A stretch of 64,000 bases of DNA from the NCBI GenBank assembly GCA_033060915.1, contig CM065399.1:19412001-19476000 (forward strand), written 5' to 3'. The notes below the pieces were generated by a model. It searched no databases. It had not been told where the DNA came from and saw only the letters and a list, made by a program, of their open reading frames with translations. Source of the stretch: Euryodendron excelsum. Taxonomy: Eukaryota > Streptophyta > Magnoliopsida > Ericales > Pentaphylacaceae. The position numbers were made by a program, and so were the translations under genes. Below are positions 33,180 to 45,361 of the stretch, piece after piece; within the stretch, counting starts at the first letter, position 1, and every line of letters begins with the position of its first letter.

Positions 33180-34031
33180 GACTTGTGCCTATGACAATCT
33201 CTTTATGTGGCCTTCTTTCCTACAGAAAAAACACTTGATGGCCTTCTTAATTGTAGCATTAGGACTTAAAGGATTGTGGGTCTGACCGTGACCTTTACCA
33301 TACCCTTTATTATCCTGACCTTTATGAGGGGTATTGGCACTAGGTTTCTTATAGTTCTTTCGATTCCCATGACTCTGCCTAGGAGTGACTTTGGAATGAG
33401 AAACAAGCAAGGCAGACTCAGTTTTCTCTCTCTTAAGCTTATCCTCCTCTAAGACACATTTGGCAATGAGGTCATTCACTGTCCAAGACTCACTCTAGGT
33501 GTTGTAGGCAGTCTTTATTTGGCTGAACTCTGGTGGAAGGCTATTGAGAGCATGATGGACAATGAAATCATCAGGGAGGGTAACATTCAGACCTCTAAGT
33601 TTGGATTGGAGAAAAATAAGTTTCAAGACATATTCCCTTACTCCACTCTAGCTGTCATACCTCAAACTCGTGAGTTCATTCATCAAGGCTCCAGTCTCAA
33701 CCTTGCTAGATACTTGATATCTCTGTCCTATAGCCTCAAACAGTACTTTGGCATTGTTAGTCTCAGGTAGGCCAATCAATAGGTGCTCTGGAATGGATCT
33801 CTCAATCGCTATGAGACTGAGTCGATTTGATCTATCCCATTTTGCATATAACTCCTTCTCGGAAATAGAACTAGTATCAGTGATTGCAGCAGGTTCAGGT
33901 TCCCTCAAGCCCAAATCCAAATCAACAATACCCAAGGCAAACTCTATATCCTGCTTCCACTTCTTAAAGTTTAAACCATTCAACAGCACAACAGTAGTGT
34001 TATTGTTGTTAATTGCAAAGGAAATTGTCAT
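33180..34031 (-). pseudogene. gag: Copia gag (UBN2-type) with CCHC knuckle
   Basis: Starts at 34031 (MTISFAINNNNTTVVLLNGL, NFKKWKQDIEFAL). The LNG.NF..W motif is typical of copia gag. The nucleocapsid knuckle CFFCRKEGHIKR is present at about 33230, but a small deletion shifts the frame just before the final Cys (the DC of the knuckle appears in the next frame). A stop near 33648 and a break near 33480 further divide the gene. Confidence 0.85.
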
Positions 34032-35450
34032 GGCAATAAAAGAGGCAACATATCAGTAGAATGAGGGCAGTAATTATATCAAGTATGAATAATAGGGATG
34101 TCCCGGTGCATCATTGCCGTCTCCCCTTTGGGCAGAGAGTGCAACATGCTTTGAGGTCCCTCCTAGCCAGCCACCATATAAGATTGCCCAAGCACTTGAA
34201 AAAATAGTCCCATTTGGGCAGACATGTATTTTAAAAGTTAGGCACTCTCAGTTCAGCTGCTGAATCACATCCCTGTTATTAAAGCACACAATAACCCCCT
34301 TTGGGCAGGCGATTGCATGCAATAACGCAATGGACACAGTCATATACCATATGCAAGAAAATCATATTTAATGAGTGTACCCCTTTGGGCAGTAGCACCC
34401 ATTTCAATCAAAATATCTTGTTATGACACTATTTGATGTAAAAGTGCCCTTTATCACATCCAAGCACATCAAAATGCTTGCAATCACATCCTTATGGGCA
34501 CATAGTCAAAAGTACCCAGTGATCATATATGTATTGCCTAAGCCATGTAATAAATTCATATTTTGCAATTTTCAACATGAAATGACAATTTTAGGCACCT
34601 AAAAGGACTTACGGGAGAGAGTATAGTTTTTAGGGACCTAACTAGGGAGATTACACACTACCAATAGATTCAGAAGGTTGAAAAAAAGTTATCTATAGAA
34701 AATTACCCAAGATATACACACGGTTTTCAAGAAAACGCAAAAAAAACCCCTAAAATGAGCCAAAAATGAACTCTAAATAGCAATTGTTATTTTATGTATC
34801 AAACCAGAGAGAGTACCATATTCCATGATGTTTAAAGAGTTGAAAACATGTTATCTATAAAAAATCTTCAGAAAATTGCGCATGATTTTTGAGAAAATGC
34901 AAAAAAATTTACTTTTTTAGCCTAAAAAAATACCAAACAGTCCCTAAAAATTCTAAACAAATAATATTTAGAGTCTTCAATCCACAAGGAACATTTTTCA
35001 TTTTTTAATCGACCCCAAAATCTGTCTCACGCTCCCACACTCTCCATAGGCCGAGAGTGGGCTTTGTTTGGCCTCCCTTGACCCATCTGGGTCATCTTCC
35101 TTACCCACCAGGTCAAATCCAACCCGGATTTCTGCAAAACAGACCCGGTTCGCTGAAAATTGATTTTTAGCCCTATTTTCACCCTAAATTCGACATTTTG
35201 AGCAAGATTTTTGCTATTTTACTACACATACAAGGTCTCTAAATATCAATAAACATGTTTATGATAATTTTAAGGTGAAAAAACGCATGATTTTAGGGTT
35301 TTCAAGAACCCTAGATTCGGCTAGGGTTTCAAAACTCGATTTTTCTTGCACAAAACTTATACTAACAAATTCGTATGCTATACAGTAACAAGAATATGTA
35401 ATATATCACAAGGATATGCATGAAAAATATCACATTCAAGAATATGTAAT
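34032..35450 (-). other. Copia 5' leader with periodic CTGCCCAAAGGGG motif
   Basis: 1.4 kb of non-coding leader between gag and the 5' LTR. On the plus strand CCCCTTTGGGCAG (one copy CCCATTTGGGCAG) occurs at 34123, 34209, 34296 and 34380, that is every 84-87 bases. The intervening sequence is not obviously conserved. No tRNA primer site is found at the expected place, so that end of the leader seems deleted. Confidence 0.65.
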
Positions 35451-35730
35451 ATGAAAAATTGTCTGATGATTGTGGGAAGAGAGGGGAGCTAGCCTCTATA
35501 TATATAGGCAAACTCTAGCCACATTGGGCCCTTCCATAAAAGGCTTAATTGGCTAATTAGGCCCACACTAATTACCGTTAACCCACATTGATAATAGATG
35601 CACACTAGCCCATGTATAATAGATCACAATCTTATTGGGCTTACCATGTTTGTCTCATCCAGACTTGGGTCCAACCCGTGTTTAGAAAACACCCACAAAT
35701 AATGTGGACTCAATCAAGAATAATCTAACA
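35451..35730 (-). repeat. Copia 5' LTR, truncated (280 bp)
   Basis: Matches the right-hand 280 bases of the 3' LTR and ends AATCTAACA followed by TSD TTTGG. The remaining 200 or so bases (R/U5) and the primer site are missing. Similar strings (CAAGAATATGTAATAT) occur at 35388 and 35436 at the break, hinting at a microhomology deletion. Confidence 0.8.
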
Positions 35731-35735
35731 TTTGG

Positions 35736-36707
35736 ATATTGTGCCTTTAGGCATTGGGTTGAATGAAACATGCATATAACAAAGAAGAGAATTTTAAAAG
35801 TTCTTATTTGGATATACCAAAAACGTTGCTCACATGAGAGTTCCCTTAGATTGGACAAATTGAAGTAGCAGTAGTCAATGAACAGAGAGGGTTCACAGTA
35901 TTAGTGATTTTAGTGTAGGCATATTCTGTGGACAAAAAATGCCTTGATTGTAATTAAGTTTTAACTTGTATCCAGAATGAGAATATGTAATTGTCGTCTA
36001 AAGCATACAGAGCTAAAATTTTAGGAGACCCATATCTCTCTAACAAGAAGTCTTACGGACATCCATAATATATCGATTTTATATACTTTTTAAGACCTAC
36101 GTGTGTATTAGGTTCAGGTGTTCGAACGGTTTTTTAATGCATTCAATGTGGCCTAGGGCCTATGATTTTTTATATATTTTTGTTAGGTTTTTTACGCTAA
36201 AATCTTGTGTTGAAAATAAATGGAAGTGTGGGCATATATAAGAAAATAAATGTTAGCATAAAAAGAAGTAGTTTTTGATAATGTATCTGATATGCCCCAT
36301 GTAATCCGTTGATTAATGGAATAGAGATCTCAGTTTCATGAGGCTCCAAATCCGTGGTAGACATATGCAATCAGTTTGACATGGACCAATGATATGCATG
36401 AAAACCACAATTTGTGGAGATAATTCCTGGGCATGCCTCGTCCGGCAGTGGCTATAGCAACGAGTTGTTTTAGCTAAAGCATCAAAGGGACGGCATGGTG
36501 GAAATTCATAGACCAAATAAATAGAATTGTATGATGACTTTGACAAGTGAGCTAGAGAGGAAACTGCACATATTTGTCTCTTACGGTGTAAAAAGGGCTG
36601 AAGTTTCATATCCTGAGGAAGAGAAGGGGAAGAGAAGTGTAGTGTATTGGGTAAAATCTTGGCAATTTCTTCGTTTTTAGGTTTCTCTGTACTTCTTCAA
36701 GATAAAG
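35736..36707. other. Non-coding flank
   Basis: AT-rich sequence to the right of the copia element. A minus-strand open stretch at 36313-36609 is not recognisable and is probably chance. Confidence 0.5.
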
Positions 36708-36890
36708 ATGTCGAAACGAAGAGTTGATCATTTCCCTATTTGTATTGTTGAAGAGCTTGCTCTATTACCCCCAAAACGCTCCGACGATTGTGTCTTCAGT
36801 TTGCATGATCAATCAAAAGCTCTAAAGCTTCACGGGTTAAGGAGAGAACTTTACTTCTATCTTTGTCATCGGCGTTGGATTTATAAAGGT
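36708..36890 (+). pseudogene. Possible DUF247 N-terminal fragment
   Basis: Reads MSKRRVDHFPICIVEELALL then PPKRSDDCVF. It is laid out like the N-terminus of the gene at 44081 (MSTQIIDHISLHIDEKLAQI, then PTPSERCIF): shared MS, DH, I, E.LA, P, S..C.F spacing. The resemblance ends after about 40 residues, and no downstream DUF247 motif follows. A GT at the end (AAAGGTAATTGG) could be a splice donor. The call is tentative because the similarity is short. Confidence 0.35.
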
Positions 36891-36908
36891 AATTGGATCG
36901 TAATCTTA

Positions 36909-38199
36909 TTTTGTTATTAGAGTGACTAGTAATTGTGTCAATATTATCTAGTGTGCACAAGATTCACAATCATAAAACCATCATTCATACACGAGTAAGG
37001 AATGAACGTAGTTATGCACACTAACCTTTTTTGTTTTTTCAAATTTTTTTCTATAAAAAATAAATCAAACAAAAAGTAAAGAAAAACAAAAATTCTTTAT
37101 TCAAGCATTACTTGACTCGAAAACACCACTAAAAATCTTCTATGGTCATCTAGAGGACTTGTATATATATCAACCCATGTATGCAAGTAGAATTCCTAAC
37201 CAAATAGCCTAATCTTAGGGTTTGAAATTACCTCATTAGATTTGGGTTGTCTCCTAGAGGAAGCCGGTATTGTGGTTCTTGTTCTTGCTAAACTTTGGAA
37301 CCTGCCTCGGCCTTGATTGTTGTGAAGTCCTTTCAATTCATTAGTACTAACAACTGCACACTTCTTAGCGAAGACATGTATCTGATTAGATAATATCCAT
37401 TTTGTTTCCTAGGTTGACTTCCTCTGTTTCTTACGTAAAATGCAGAGACTAGAATAACGAGGCTAAATGTGTCTTGTAATCCCATAATGGCGGCAAATAG
37501 GTACAAAGTGAAGAAGCTCGGCCTCAACCCATGCATGTATGGTGTTTCTGGTAGTGATGGCCCTAATTAGAATTGCTAGGTATTAGATTGCTGACTATGT
37601 TTGTATGAGCAAGACCATGACTATCACGTGTACTCTTCCCAAACACTTAACGTACAGGGTTTTGGATTACAGCTTAAAAAAATTATAAACTTAAGTCATA
37701 AACTATGAAAAAAAACTGCATATATATACCCAATAATTAAATTTTATGTGCTTGTGTTTCTCTTCTTCAAGGTCTCATTTGACTTGGTCAACTAACTCTC
37801 AAATACGGACAATTTACCTTCTAGATACTGCCTACACCTTAACACAAAAAGTCGTACCATTCACAAGGGGTAGTTAATGTGACATATCATTTACATTCAC
37901 AACATTAAAAAGTCATGGTATTGTTGAGACTTTGGCCCATTCCTATCACATTTGTTTTTACCTGTAAGTTCCTCTCTCTTTGGTTTTCTTCACTAGGTGT
38001 TGGGTATATATTGCCCATTTTTTCCTAAGGATTTTTGTTAACTTCTTAAGAAAGAGTTCCATCTCAGCCTGGTCAAAGCCTAGGTCATCACCACTATCCC
38101 CCAAAACACGTGTTTCCTAAGAGCTTAAAGTGCAATACCTTTGACTTTCTGGATGAAGTAGAGTGGCTTCGTGGGTTTGTAAAGGTCCTACAAGCTTTT
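36909..38199. other. Non-coding sequence, ending in TSD CTTTT
   Basis: No recognisable gene. The last five bases (CTTTT, 38195-38199) are the left target-site duplication of solo LTR C. Confidence 0.55.
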
Positions 38200-41100
38200 T
38201 GTAAGCACCCCATTTTTGACCGCTCGGCAGTCTACACTCCGTCCAGACTGGCTTTCAAGTCATTTTGGGCATATTCCTATCGAATCCATTTCCCTAGGTC
38301 CAGATTTCATCTTTCCATTGCTTCGCGGGCCTATCAGGCCCAAATAGAGGCAAAATGACCAAAATGCCCTTGAGGGCATTGTCCTTTCTTATTTCAATTC
38401 CAGTCCCTCTCTCGAGACAGTTTATTCCTCGAGACGGTCCGAGTAGCAAAACTACTCACAGAACCGTTAGAGTAGCGGAAATACTCACAAAACTGTTAGG
38501 GTGGCGGAAACACTCACAAAACCGTTAGAGTGGCGGAAACACTCACAAAACCGTCAGAGTGGCGGAAACACTCACACAACCGTCAGAGTAGCGGAAACAC
38601 TCAAAAGCCAGGCACGTCTCTTCGGAGACGGTAAGACCCCTTTCCTATCCCTCTCTCGAGACAGTTTATTCCTCGAGAAGGTTCCAATCCAGGCACGTCT
38701 CTTCGAAGACGGTAAGACCCCTTTCCAATCTCTCTCTCGAGACAGTTTATTCCTCGAGATGGTTCCAATCCAGGCACGTCTCTTCGGAGACGATAAGACC
38801 CCTTTCCAATCCCTCTCTCGAGACAGTTTATTCCTCGAGACGGTCCGAGTAGCAAAACTACTCATAAAACCGTTAGAGTAGCAGAAATACTCACAGAACC
38901 GTTAGAGTAGCGGAAATACTCAACCGTTAGAGTAGCGGAAATACTTAACCGTTAGAGTAGCGGAAATACTCACAGAGTCGTTAGAGTAGCGGAAATACTC
39001 AACCGTTAGAGTAGCGGAAATACTCCCAAATCATCAATCCCGTCCGAGTAGCGGAAATACTCAACCCCGTCCGAGTAGCGGAAATACTCACAAATCTTCG
39101 ACCCCGTCCGAGTAGCGGAAATACTCATACCGTTAGAGTGGCAAAAGCACTCAAAACCTAGGTCAACACCCGTGTCTGTTAGCTCACTTCGGTGGAAAAG
39201 GACCAAACTACCCTTAGGACCTTTTCCGAGACTTTTCGGTCAAGATGACCATTTTGCCCCTAGGCATCCGAACGCCCCGGGAACTACACCGGCTCTGGGT
39301 ATCAAACTGGTAACCTCCTGAGAATACTTTTTATAGTATTCTCAGCCTTCCCTTACCTTTCCGGATCATTCTGAGTCTGTTCCGGCCAATCCGGTACAAA
39401 ATGACCGTTTTGCCCCTGGAGGGCCGGTCTTCTTCTTCGACCACACCGGCTCTGGGTATCAAACCGGTAATGTCCCGAGAATACTTTTTATAGTGTTCTA
39501 GACCTTCCTTTACCTTTCCGGATCATTCCGAGTCAGTTCCGGCAAGCCCGGTGCAAAATGACCGTTTTGCCCCTGGTGGGCCGGTCTCCATTTCCGACTA
39601 CGCCGGCCCTGGGAATCAAACCGGCAACCTCTGGGAGCATTCTAAATAATGTTTCCAGATCCCAAGTCTTCTTCCGGGACAATCTGAGTTTGCCCCGGCA
39701 GTTTCCGGCCCGATTGACCGTTTTGCCCCTAAAGGCCCGGTCAACCTTTCCGACCCACCTTATCCTCACTTTTCAAGTCAAATATCTCCAGGACACTATT
39801 TCAGGTGTTCCTGCTCCTTTCCGGCCTTTCGGGTCACTCCCGGCTCCTTCAAATCATTCCCAGACTTTCCGGAGTCACTCCTAATGAAGCCAAGCTAAAG
39901 TTTACATGGTAGTCACTAGTACAGGTGCCCAAATCTAGTCAAAGATACGTTGCTTGCCGACCTTAATTGTTTCCTAAATGGCTGGCGCCACTAGCAGTGG
40001 CGCCAAGCCAAAAAATGGCCTGGCGCCACTCCTAGTGGCGCCAGTGTAAATTTTGCCCTGGCGCCACTGCAACAGGCACCAGGCTTGTCCAACTTCTATA
40101 AATACAGAGCTTCGTTCAACGTGAAAAGGGTCTGCAAACTTAACCTAAGAATCCTATATTTCGATATACAGAGCTCGAGCACCTCCAAAACCCTAGCCTC
40201 CTTAGGTTTTCTAAACCCTAGCCACTATACACAAACCCTAGCCTCCTATACACTCATACACTCATACCCTAACCTTCAACCATCCTTGGAAGACTTGAAG
40301 AGCTGTCATCTAAAGCTTGAAGACAATCCTTGAAGAAGAAGATCAAGACCGAAGACCGAAGACCGTACGGCGCGCAAAATAAACAAGAAACAAGGTAGGC
40401 TTTCTCTTTAATTTTCTGCACTTCCCCCCTCTCTCTTCTCTGTCCAACCCATTTAGGTTTTCTCTATTTTAATCCCCCATCTCTTTCCCCCCCTTTCTTT
40501 GCATGCTTGAAACAAGGGGATTCCCGGTCCATCTGTAGGATTGGACTATGGGAGAGTCACCGTGTCGGGGGCTTTCTTCTAATCTAACCAAAGACCACGT
40601 GGGTCTGGCCCTCTTGATTATGTGGTGAAGCCTTAACCTTGTTTGTTCACAACCCCAAATTGCATTGTGCATATCATAGTCTTTCATCTTCCAAAAACTA
40701 TTTTCAAAGTTGTTTTTCAAAACGTTTTCAAACTTGTTTTCAAAATTGCATCAAAATCTCTTTTTCAAAAACTTATTTTCAAAACCACAACTCTAGGGTG
40801 ATTCTAGCCTTTCCATGGCTAGGGTTGCTTTAGGAAAGTGTTATATTAAAAGTGACCATTTGGTCTATATTTTCAAACTTTGTTTTCAAAACCGCTTTCC
40901 TAAAGTGGTTCTAGCCTTCTTATGGTTAGAATTGCTTTAGGAAAGTGAGATGTTTTTACACCTTCTAAAAACTCTCTTTAAAAATCTCTTCCTAAAAATC
41001 TCTTTTTCAACATACTTTCCTAAAACTCCCTTCTTCAAAATTGATTTCAAAAACTCCTTTTCAAAATCTCTTTCAAAACTCTCTTTTTTTTTCTACTCCT

Positions 41101-43325
41101 TTCCAAACTCCTTTCCCCAAAATCCACTCTCTAAAAACGCTCCCTAAAAATCTTTCCAAAAACTCTCTTTTCCAAAATCTCCCTTCTAGAAATTTCCCCC
41201 TAGGATCTTCCTTCCAAAATCTACGTTTCCAAAAACACACTTTCCAAAACTACTTTTCTTTAAAATCTTTTTCCAAAAACTCTCTTTTCAAATTCACTTT
41301 CCAAAAACTCCTCCTTAGGATTTCCTTCTAAAAACTCGTTTCCAAAAGCGTATTTTCCAAAAATCTCTTTCCTTAGAGCCCAAATCGAGCCTTAGAGCCC
41401 ACAATTAGGAAACCCTAATTTTCTTTCCAAAAACATGATTTTCAAACTTTGCCCCAAACCTAGGTTTCCAAAATCTTTTGTTTTCTACATCAAAACTATA
41501 CATGTTTCCAAAACCTCTTTTCTACGTCAAAATTATAATTTTCCAAACCTAGGGTTTCTAGAATCCCCCTTTCCAAATTCTTGTCAAATCCTATCTTCTC
41601 TTTAAGAAACCAAATCCAATCTCCCCGTTTAGGAAACTAGATCCCGTCCTCCGTTTTAGGAAACAAAATCCAACCTTTCTCTTTTAGAAACCAAATCCAA
41701 TCCCTTCCTATTCCAAATCTTTCCTAATTTCAACTCCTTCCTAAACTTCTCATTTCCTAAATCTTAAATTTACAAAACTTGAACATAAAAATCTTTCCTA
41801 ATTCAACCCTTTCCTAATTCTACCCTCCTTTCAAATCTGAACTTTTCAAACCTAAGTTTTCAAACTCTTCCTAAACTCAAACTTTTCCTAATTTCAAGAT
41901 TTCCTAAAACCCTAAAACTTTCTAAATCTTAAACTTTCTAAATTTCAAATCTTTCTAAATTCTAACATTTCCAAAACTTCAAAATCTTTTCAAATCTAGA
42001 ACTTTTCTAAATTCAAAACTTTCTAAATTCAAGACTTTCTTAAGTTGAAACTTTCTTAATTCAAACATTTCCTAAAACGAAACTTTCCACTTTTTAAAAC
42101 TTCCCTAAATCGAAACTTTCCTAATTTCAAAACTTTCCAAATTCGAAACTTTCCTAAACCTAAAACTTTCCTAATTTTGAACTTTCCAAAAATGATACTT
42201 TCCTAATTCGAAATTTCCCTAATCTAAATTTTTCGTAAATTCCAAGTTTCAAAATCTTTCAAAATCAACATTCCAGTCCAATCTTTCTTAATCTCAAGTC
42301 TTTCCTAGGTTTCCTACCTTGCCTAAGTCTAGGTTTCCTAAACCTCCATCTTTCCAAAACCAAGTCTTTCCAAAGCAAGTCCAATCTTCTCAATTCCAAT
42401 TTTCAATCTCCTCTTCTAATTTCAAATCAAATTCAATTTCCAATTCAATCTTTTTCTTCCAATCAAACCTTCTATTTTCAATCGGACTCTTGTCTGAACT
42501 ACGACTGACCTGATTCCCCCAAAGGGATACGTAGGCAACCTTCATAGGTGCGATCACAATATTTTTCAAACTTTCAATTCCACCCTCATGGGTGCGGTTT
42601 TCAAATCTTTCCAAATCTCAAATTCCACAATCTTTTCAAGTCTCCAATTTATTTTCAAGTTTCCCATTCCAAAAATCTATTTTTAAATCTTTATTTCCAA
42701 TTTCTAAAACTTTCCAATTTCAATTCCATCTCTTCAAATCTAATCAACTTCTTTTCAAATCTTTTTCCAAATCAATTCTCTTATCTTGCACTTGCATGCA
42801 TCATATTTATTTCAAACATTGTTTTTCAAAGTGAATAGGGTTGAACCATAGTTAGTTAAAGACTCTCATAGGTGAATTTAGGGTAGATTGACATGTAGGT
42901 ATCGAAAGGGCGGGGTAGGGTGATAGCTTAGTGCGTCTTCCCTACACGTAACCAACCTCCGAACCTAGAATCACTGTTTTCAAAGACCAAAAGGAGTCAT
43001 TTTTCAAAAAAAGGCTAAATGTTTTCCAAAGGTTGCCAAACAACCTGTTTTCTTAAAAACCCTCTCTAGAGGTGATATTTTCAAAATCGTTTTTCAAAAC
43101 CCTAAGTGTAGTCTTCGGATTATTCTTAGTTTTAGGTGACCTAACTCACCTTAATCAAATTAGGTGGCGACTCCAAATGTTTTTCAAAAGCCCTTTATTC
43201 AAACCTATTTTCAATTCAAACCTAGTCGCACTCATTCTTCTAGGAGGGTGAGTTCTAACGAGGGAGTACAGCATTTTTCCCGCTTGGGTGAGTATTCCTC
43301 GAGTGCGAAAAATCTGGGCGCGACA
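38200..43325 (+). repeat. Solo LTR C, Ogre-type (5.1 kb)
   Basis: Complete TGTAAGCACCCC...GCGCGACA LTR with perfect 5-bp duplication CTTTT (38195-38199 and 43326-43330). Contains GGCACGTCTC/GAGACGGTAAG modules with CTTCGG loops (38611-38800), the hairpin minisatellite (38440-38600 and 38845-39150), about 155-bp repeats (39285-39620), two perfect 23-bp palindromes (39983-40005 and 40021-40043), TATA (40097-40104), AAACCCTAG leader, G-poor tract (40690-42440) and conserved block (about 42478-42540). It sits 0.75 kb upstream of the DUF247 gene, so its promoter points at that gene. Confidence 0.92.
39983..40104 (+). promoter_or_regulatory. Paired palindromes and TATA box of solo LTR C
   Basis: Two perfect inverted repeats with arms TGGCGCCACT and AGTGGCGCCA and 3-base spacers (AGC and CCT) sit 15 bases apart, followed 54 bases on by TATAAATA (40097-40104). 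This is the best-preserved example of the shared promoter layout. Confidence 0.7.
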
Positions 43326-43330
43326 CTTTT

Positions 43331-44080
43331 CTATGTGGAGACCATCACAATATCCTTAATTTTTGCAATAGCAGTGATATGAGCATCTTAAGCTAGATAA
43401 GCACCTTGTCAAATATTCTATATAATATATATGTACATGAAAATTCAAAAGAATTCATTTCACAAACTCATTTCTTGGCTATCTTATGAAATTTTAATGA
43501 CTTATTTTGTCAAAAATATATTTATTAATGAAATTTGTTGCTCGCAATATTAGAAGCATTTGTATAGAGATTGTAGTGGGATGGACGAAGCAATTAATTC
43601 TATTTTTCTCACTAACAGACACAAGGTAGTGGAACCCACTATAATGATACAACAAAACCCACTTCCATGTGTCTTAAGAGTGAAAATTGCGGTGAGAAGT
43701 AGGATCTTGTGTAACATTTTTCTTTTCCAACAGTGGTTATGCTTTATTTATTGTCGTTTAACAAGCCCAAATTTTTTTTGCATGGGAGTCCTCTGCAAAC
43801 AACACTGTTATGAATCATTTTTGGGGGGAATAAAAGCTAGTAGTTGGTAGCACCATGTTTTTATGTCCTTACCTCAGTTATGATTTTTATTCATTGTTTA
43901 TTTGAAGGATCTGCCACTTTAGATTTTGAATCCGAGTGACAGTAATTGGTACTACATTCTCAAGGAAAATTTTTCTCTATTTGTGATTTTCTGCATAGAA
44001 TTTTAGTACTTTTCTAACCAACTCTTGGAAATTTATTCATCAGAGAGAAATATATATCATTCTGCTTACAGGAGACAAAT
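43331..44080 (+). other. Upstream region of the DUF247 gene
   Basis: Non-coding AT-rich sequence between the solo LTR duplication and the DUF247 start codon. No obvious TATA box could be chosen with confidence. It could include the 5' untranslated region. Confidence 0.45.
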
Positions 44081-45361
44081 ATGTCCACACAAATTATCGA
44101 TCATATCTCCCTTCATATTGATGAAAAGCTTGCTCAGATATCTCCTACACCTTCTGAGCGTTGCATCTTCAGAGTTCCTGATCTATTCCGTAGGCAAAAT
44201 GAGAAGGCCCATGAACTAGAAATACTTGCTATTGGTCCTTACCACCATGGTAAATATAACCTACAAGCAATGGAAGAGCACAAATTACGGTATCTGCAAA
44301 AGCTTATTAGTCGAAGAAATGAGACAAGCGTGGATAGATACGTTGGGGCCATTAGAAAAATGGAAGAAAAGGCGTGAAAATATTATGCAGAACCCATCAA
44401 CCTCAATCCAGATGAATTTGTACAAATGATGCTTCTTGATGGTCTTTTTATCATTGAGTTATTTCGCAAGTTTCAGATGAGGGAACTAATAGATGTGGAT
44501 GACCCCATTTACCAATTGTGTCTGGTTCTGAATGTCCTAAGGCGTGATTTATTGCTCTTTGAGAATCAACTTCCATTCTTTGTCCTTGTTAAGTTGTTCA
44601 ACATGACCAAGATTCCAAGCCCACAAGATGACATAATTACACTGTCCCTAGCTTTCTTGCAACTTGTACTACCACACCAAAAGTTAGATGTTCGACCTAA
44701 TGAAATTTCGATCGACGAATTCAAGCACATACTTGCCCTGGTACATGATAGTTGGTGTTTTTCATTTGCTGAATCTCGTGAAAATGATACAAATGTGGCA
44801 ATCCCATGGGAATTTACAAATTCAGTAACAAAACTCCAAGAGGCTGGGGTTCAATTCAAGATGGTCAAGAGAAGTAGCTTGTTTGATATAAGGTTCACAA
44901 ATGGAGTAATGGAAATCCCACCTTTAAGACTTACAGACACTATCGAGTCTCCCCTCAGAAATCTAATTGCGTATGAGCAATGCCTGCCAGATAAGTACCC
45001 AAAATATGTTAGTGACTATGTTTCCTTCCTGGATTGGCTCATTAATTCATCAAAGGATGTTGAGTTGCTTCGCCGAAGTGGAATTATTCAAAGTTGGATA
45101 AGGGATGATGGAGTGGTCGATTCCATGTTGAACAAGGTAAACAGGAATGTCATGTTATCTCACACCCCCTTCAATTATTCAGAAATTTTCAACAGTGTGA
45201 ATGAGCATTGTAGGCAGTGGTTGAACGTGTGGATGGCGAACTTAAGGCAGAATTATTTCAACACTCCATGGGCATTTTTTTCCTTCCTTGATGCTGTCCT
45301 GTTGCTTCTTTTGACGGTGGCACAAGCTTTATTTTCTATTCTTTCTTATGTGTCACCTTAG
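44081..45361 (+). pseudogene. DUF247 family gene with a single in-frame stop
   Basis: One uninterrupted frame of 426 positions, normal for DUF247 (UPF0481) plant proteins. Order: ERCIFRVPDLFRRQNEKAHE, then IGPYHHGK (N-terminal family signature), DEFVQMMLLDGLFIIELF, LLLFENQLPFFVL, IPPLRLTDTIESPLRNLIAY, FLDWLINSSKDVELLRRSGI, and a C-terminal membrane helix after YFNTPWAFFSFL. The only lesion is TGA at 44375-44377 (codon 99) between EEKA and KYYAEP. Relatives have Arg here, so a CGA-to-TGA change at a CpG is likely. The reading continues in the same frame. A downstream ATG (44426) could give a 311-residue N-truncated protein. Family function is mostly unknown; DUF247 members act in grass self-incompatibility. 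It may be a recent pseudogene or an allele. Confidence 0.88.

Larger units (their letters stand above)
23994..35730 (-). mobile_element. Ty1/copia retrotransposon, decayed, with nested solo LTR
   Basis: Flanked by a perfect 5-bp duplication TTTGG. The element lies on the minus strand: 5' LTR remnant on the right (35451-35730), leader, gag, protease, integrase, RT, RNase H, polypurine tract, 3' LTR on the left (23994-24473). Domain order (integrase before RT) identifies Ty1/copia, and the protein resembles the TNT1-94 group. The coding region is broken by several stops and frameshifts. An Ogre-type solo LTR (24627-29424) is inserted between the 3' LTR and RNase H. Removing it gives an element of about 6.9 kb, ordinary for this group. 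Confidence 0.9.

Noticed and set aside
44375..44377. Programmed recoding or selenocysteine at the DUF247 TGA
   Set aside because: Plants lack selenocysteine insertion, and no readthrough context is evident. A CpG C-to-T change explains it.
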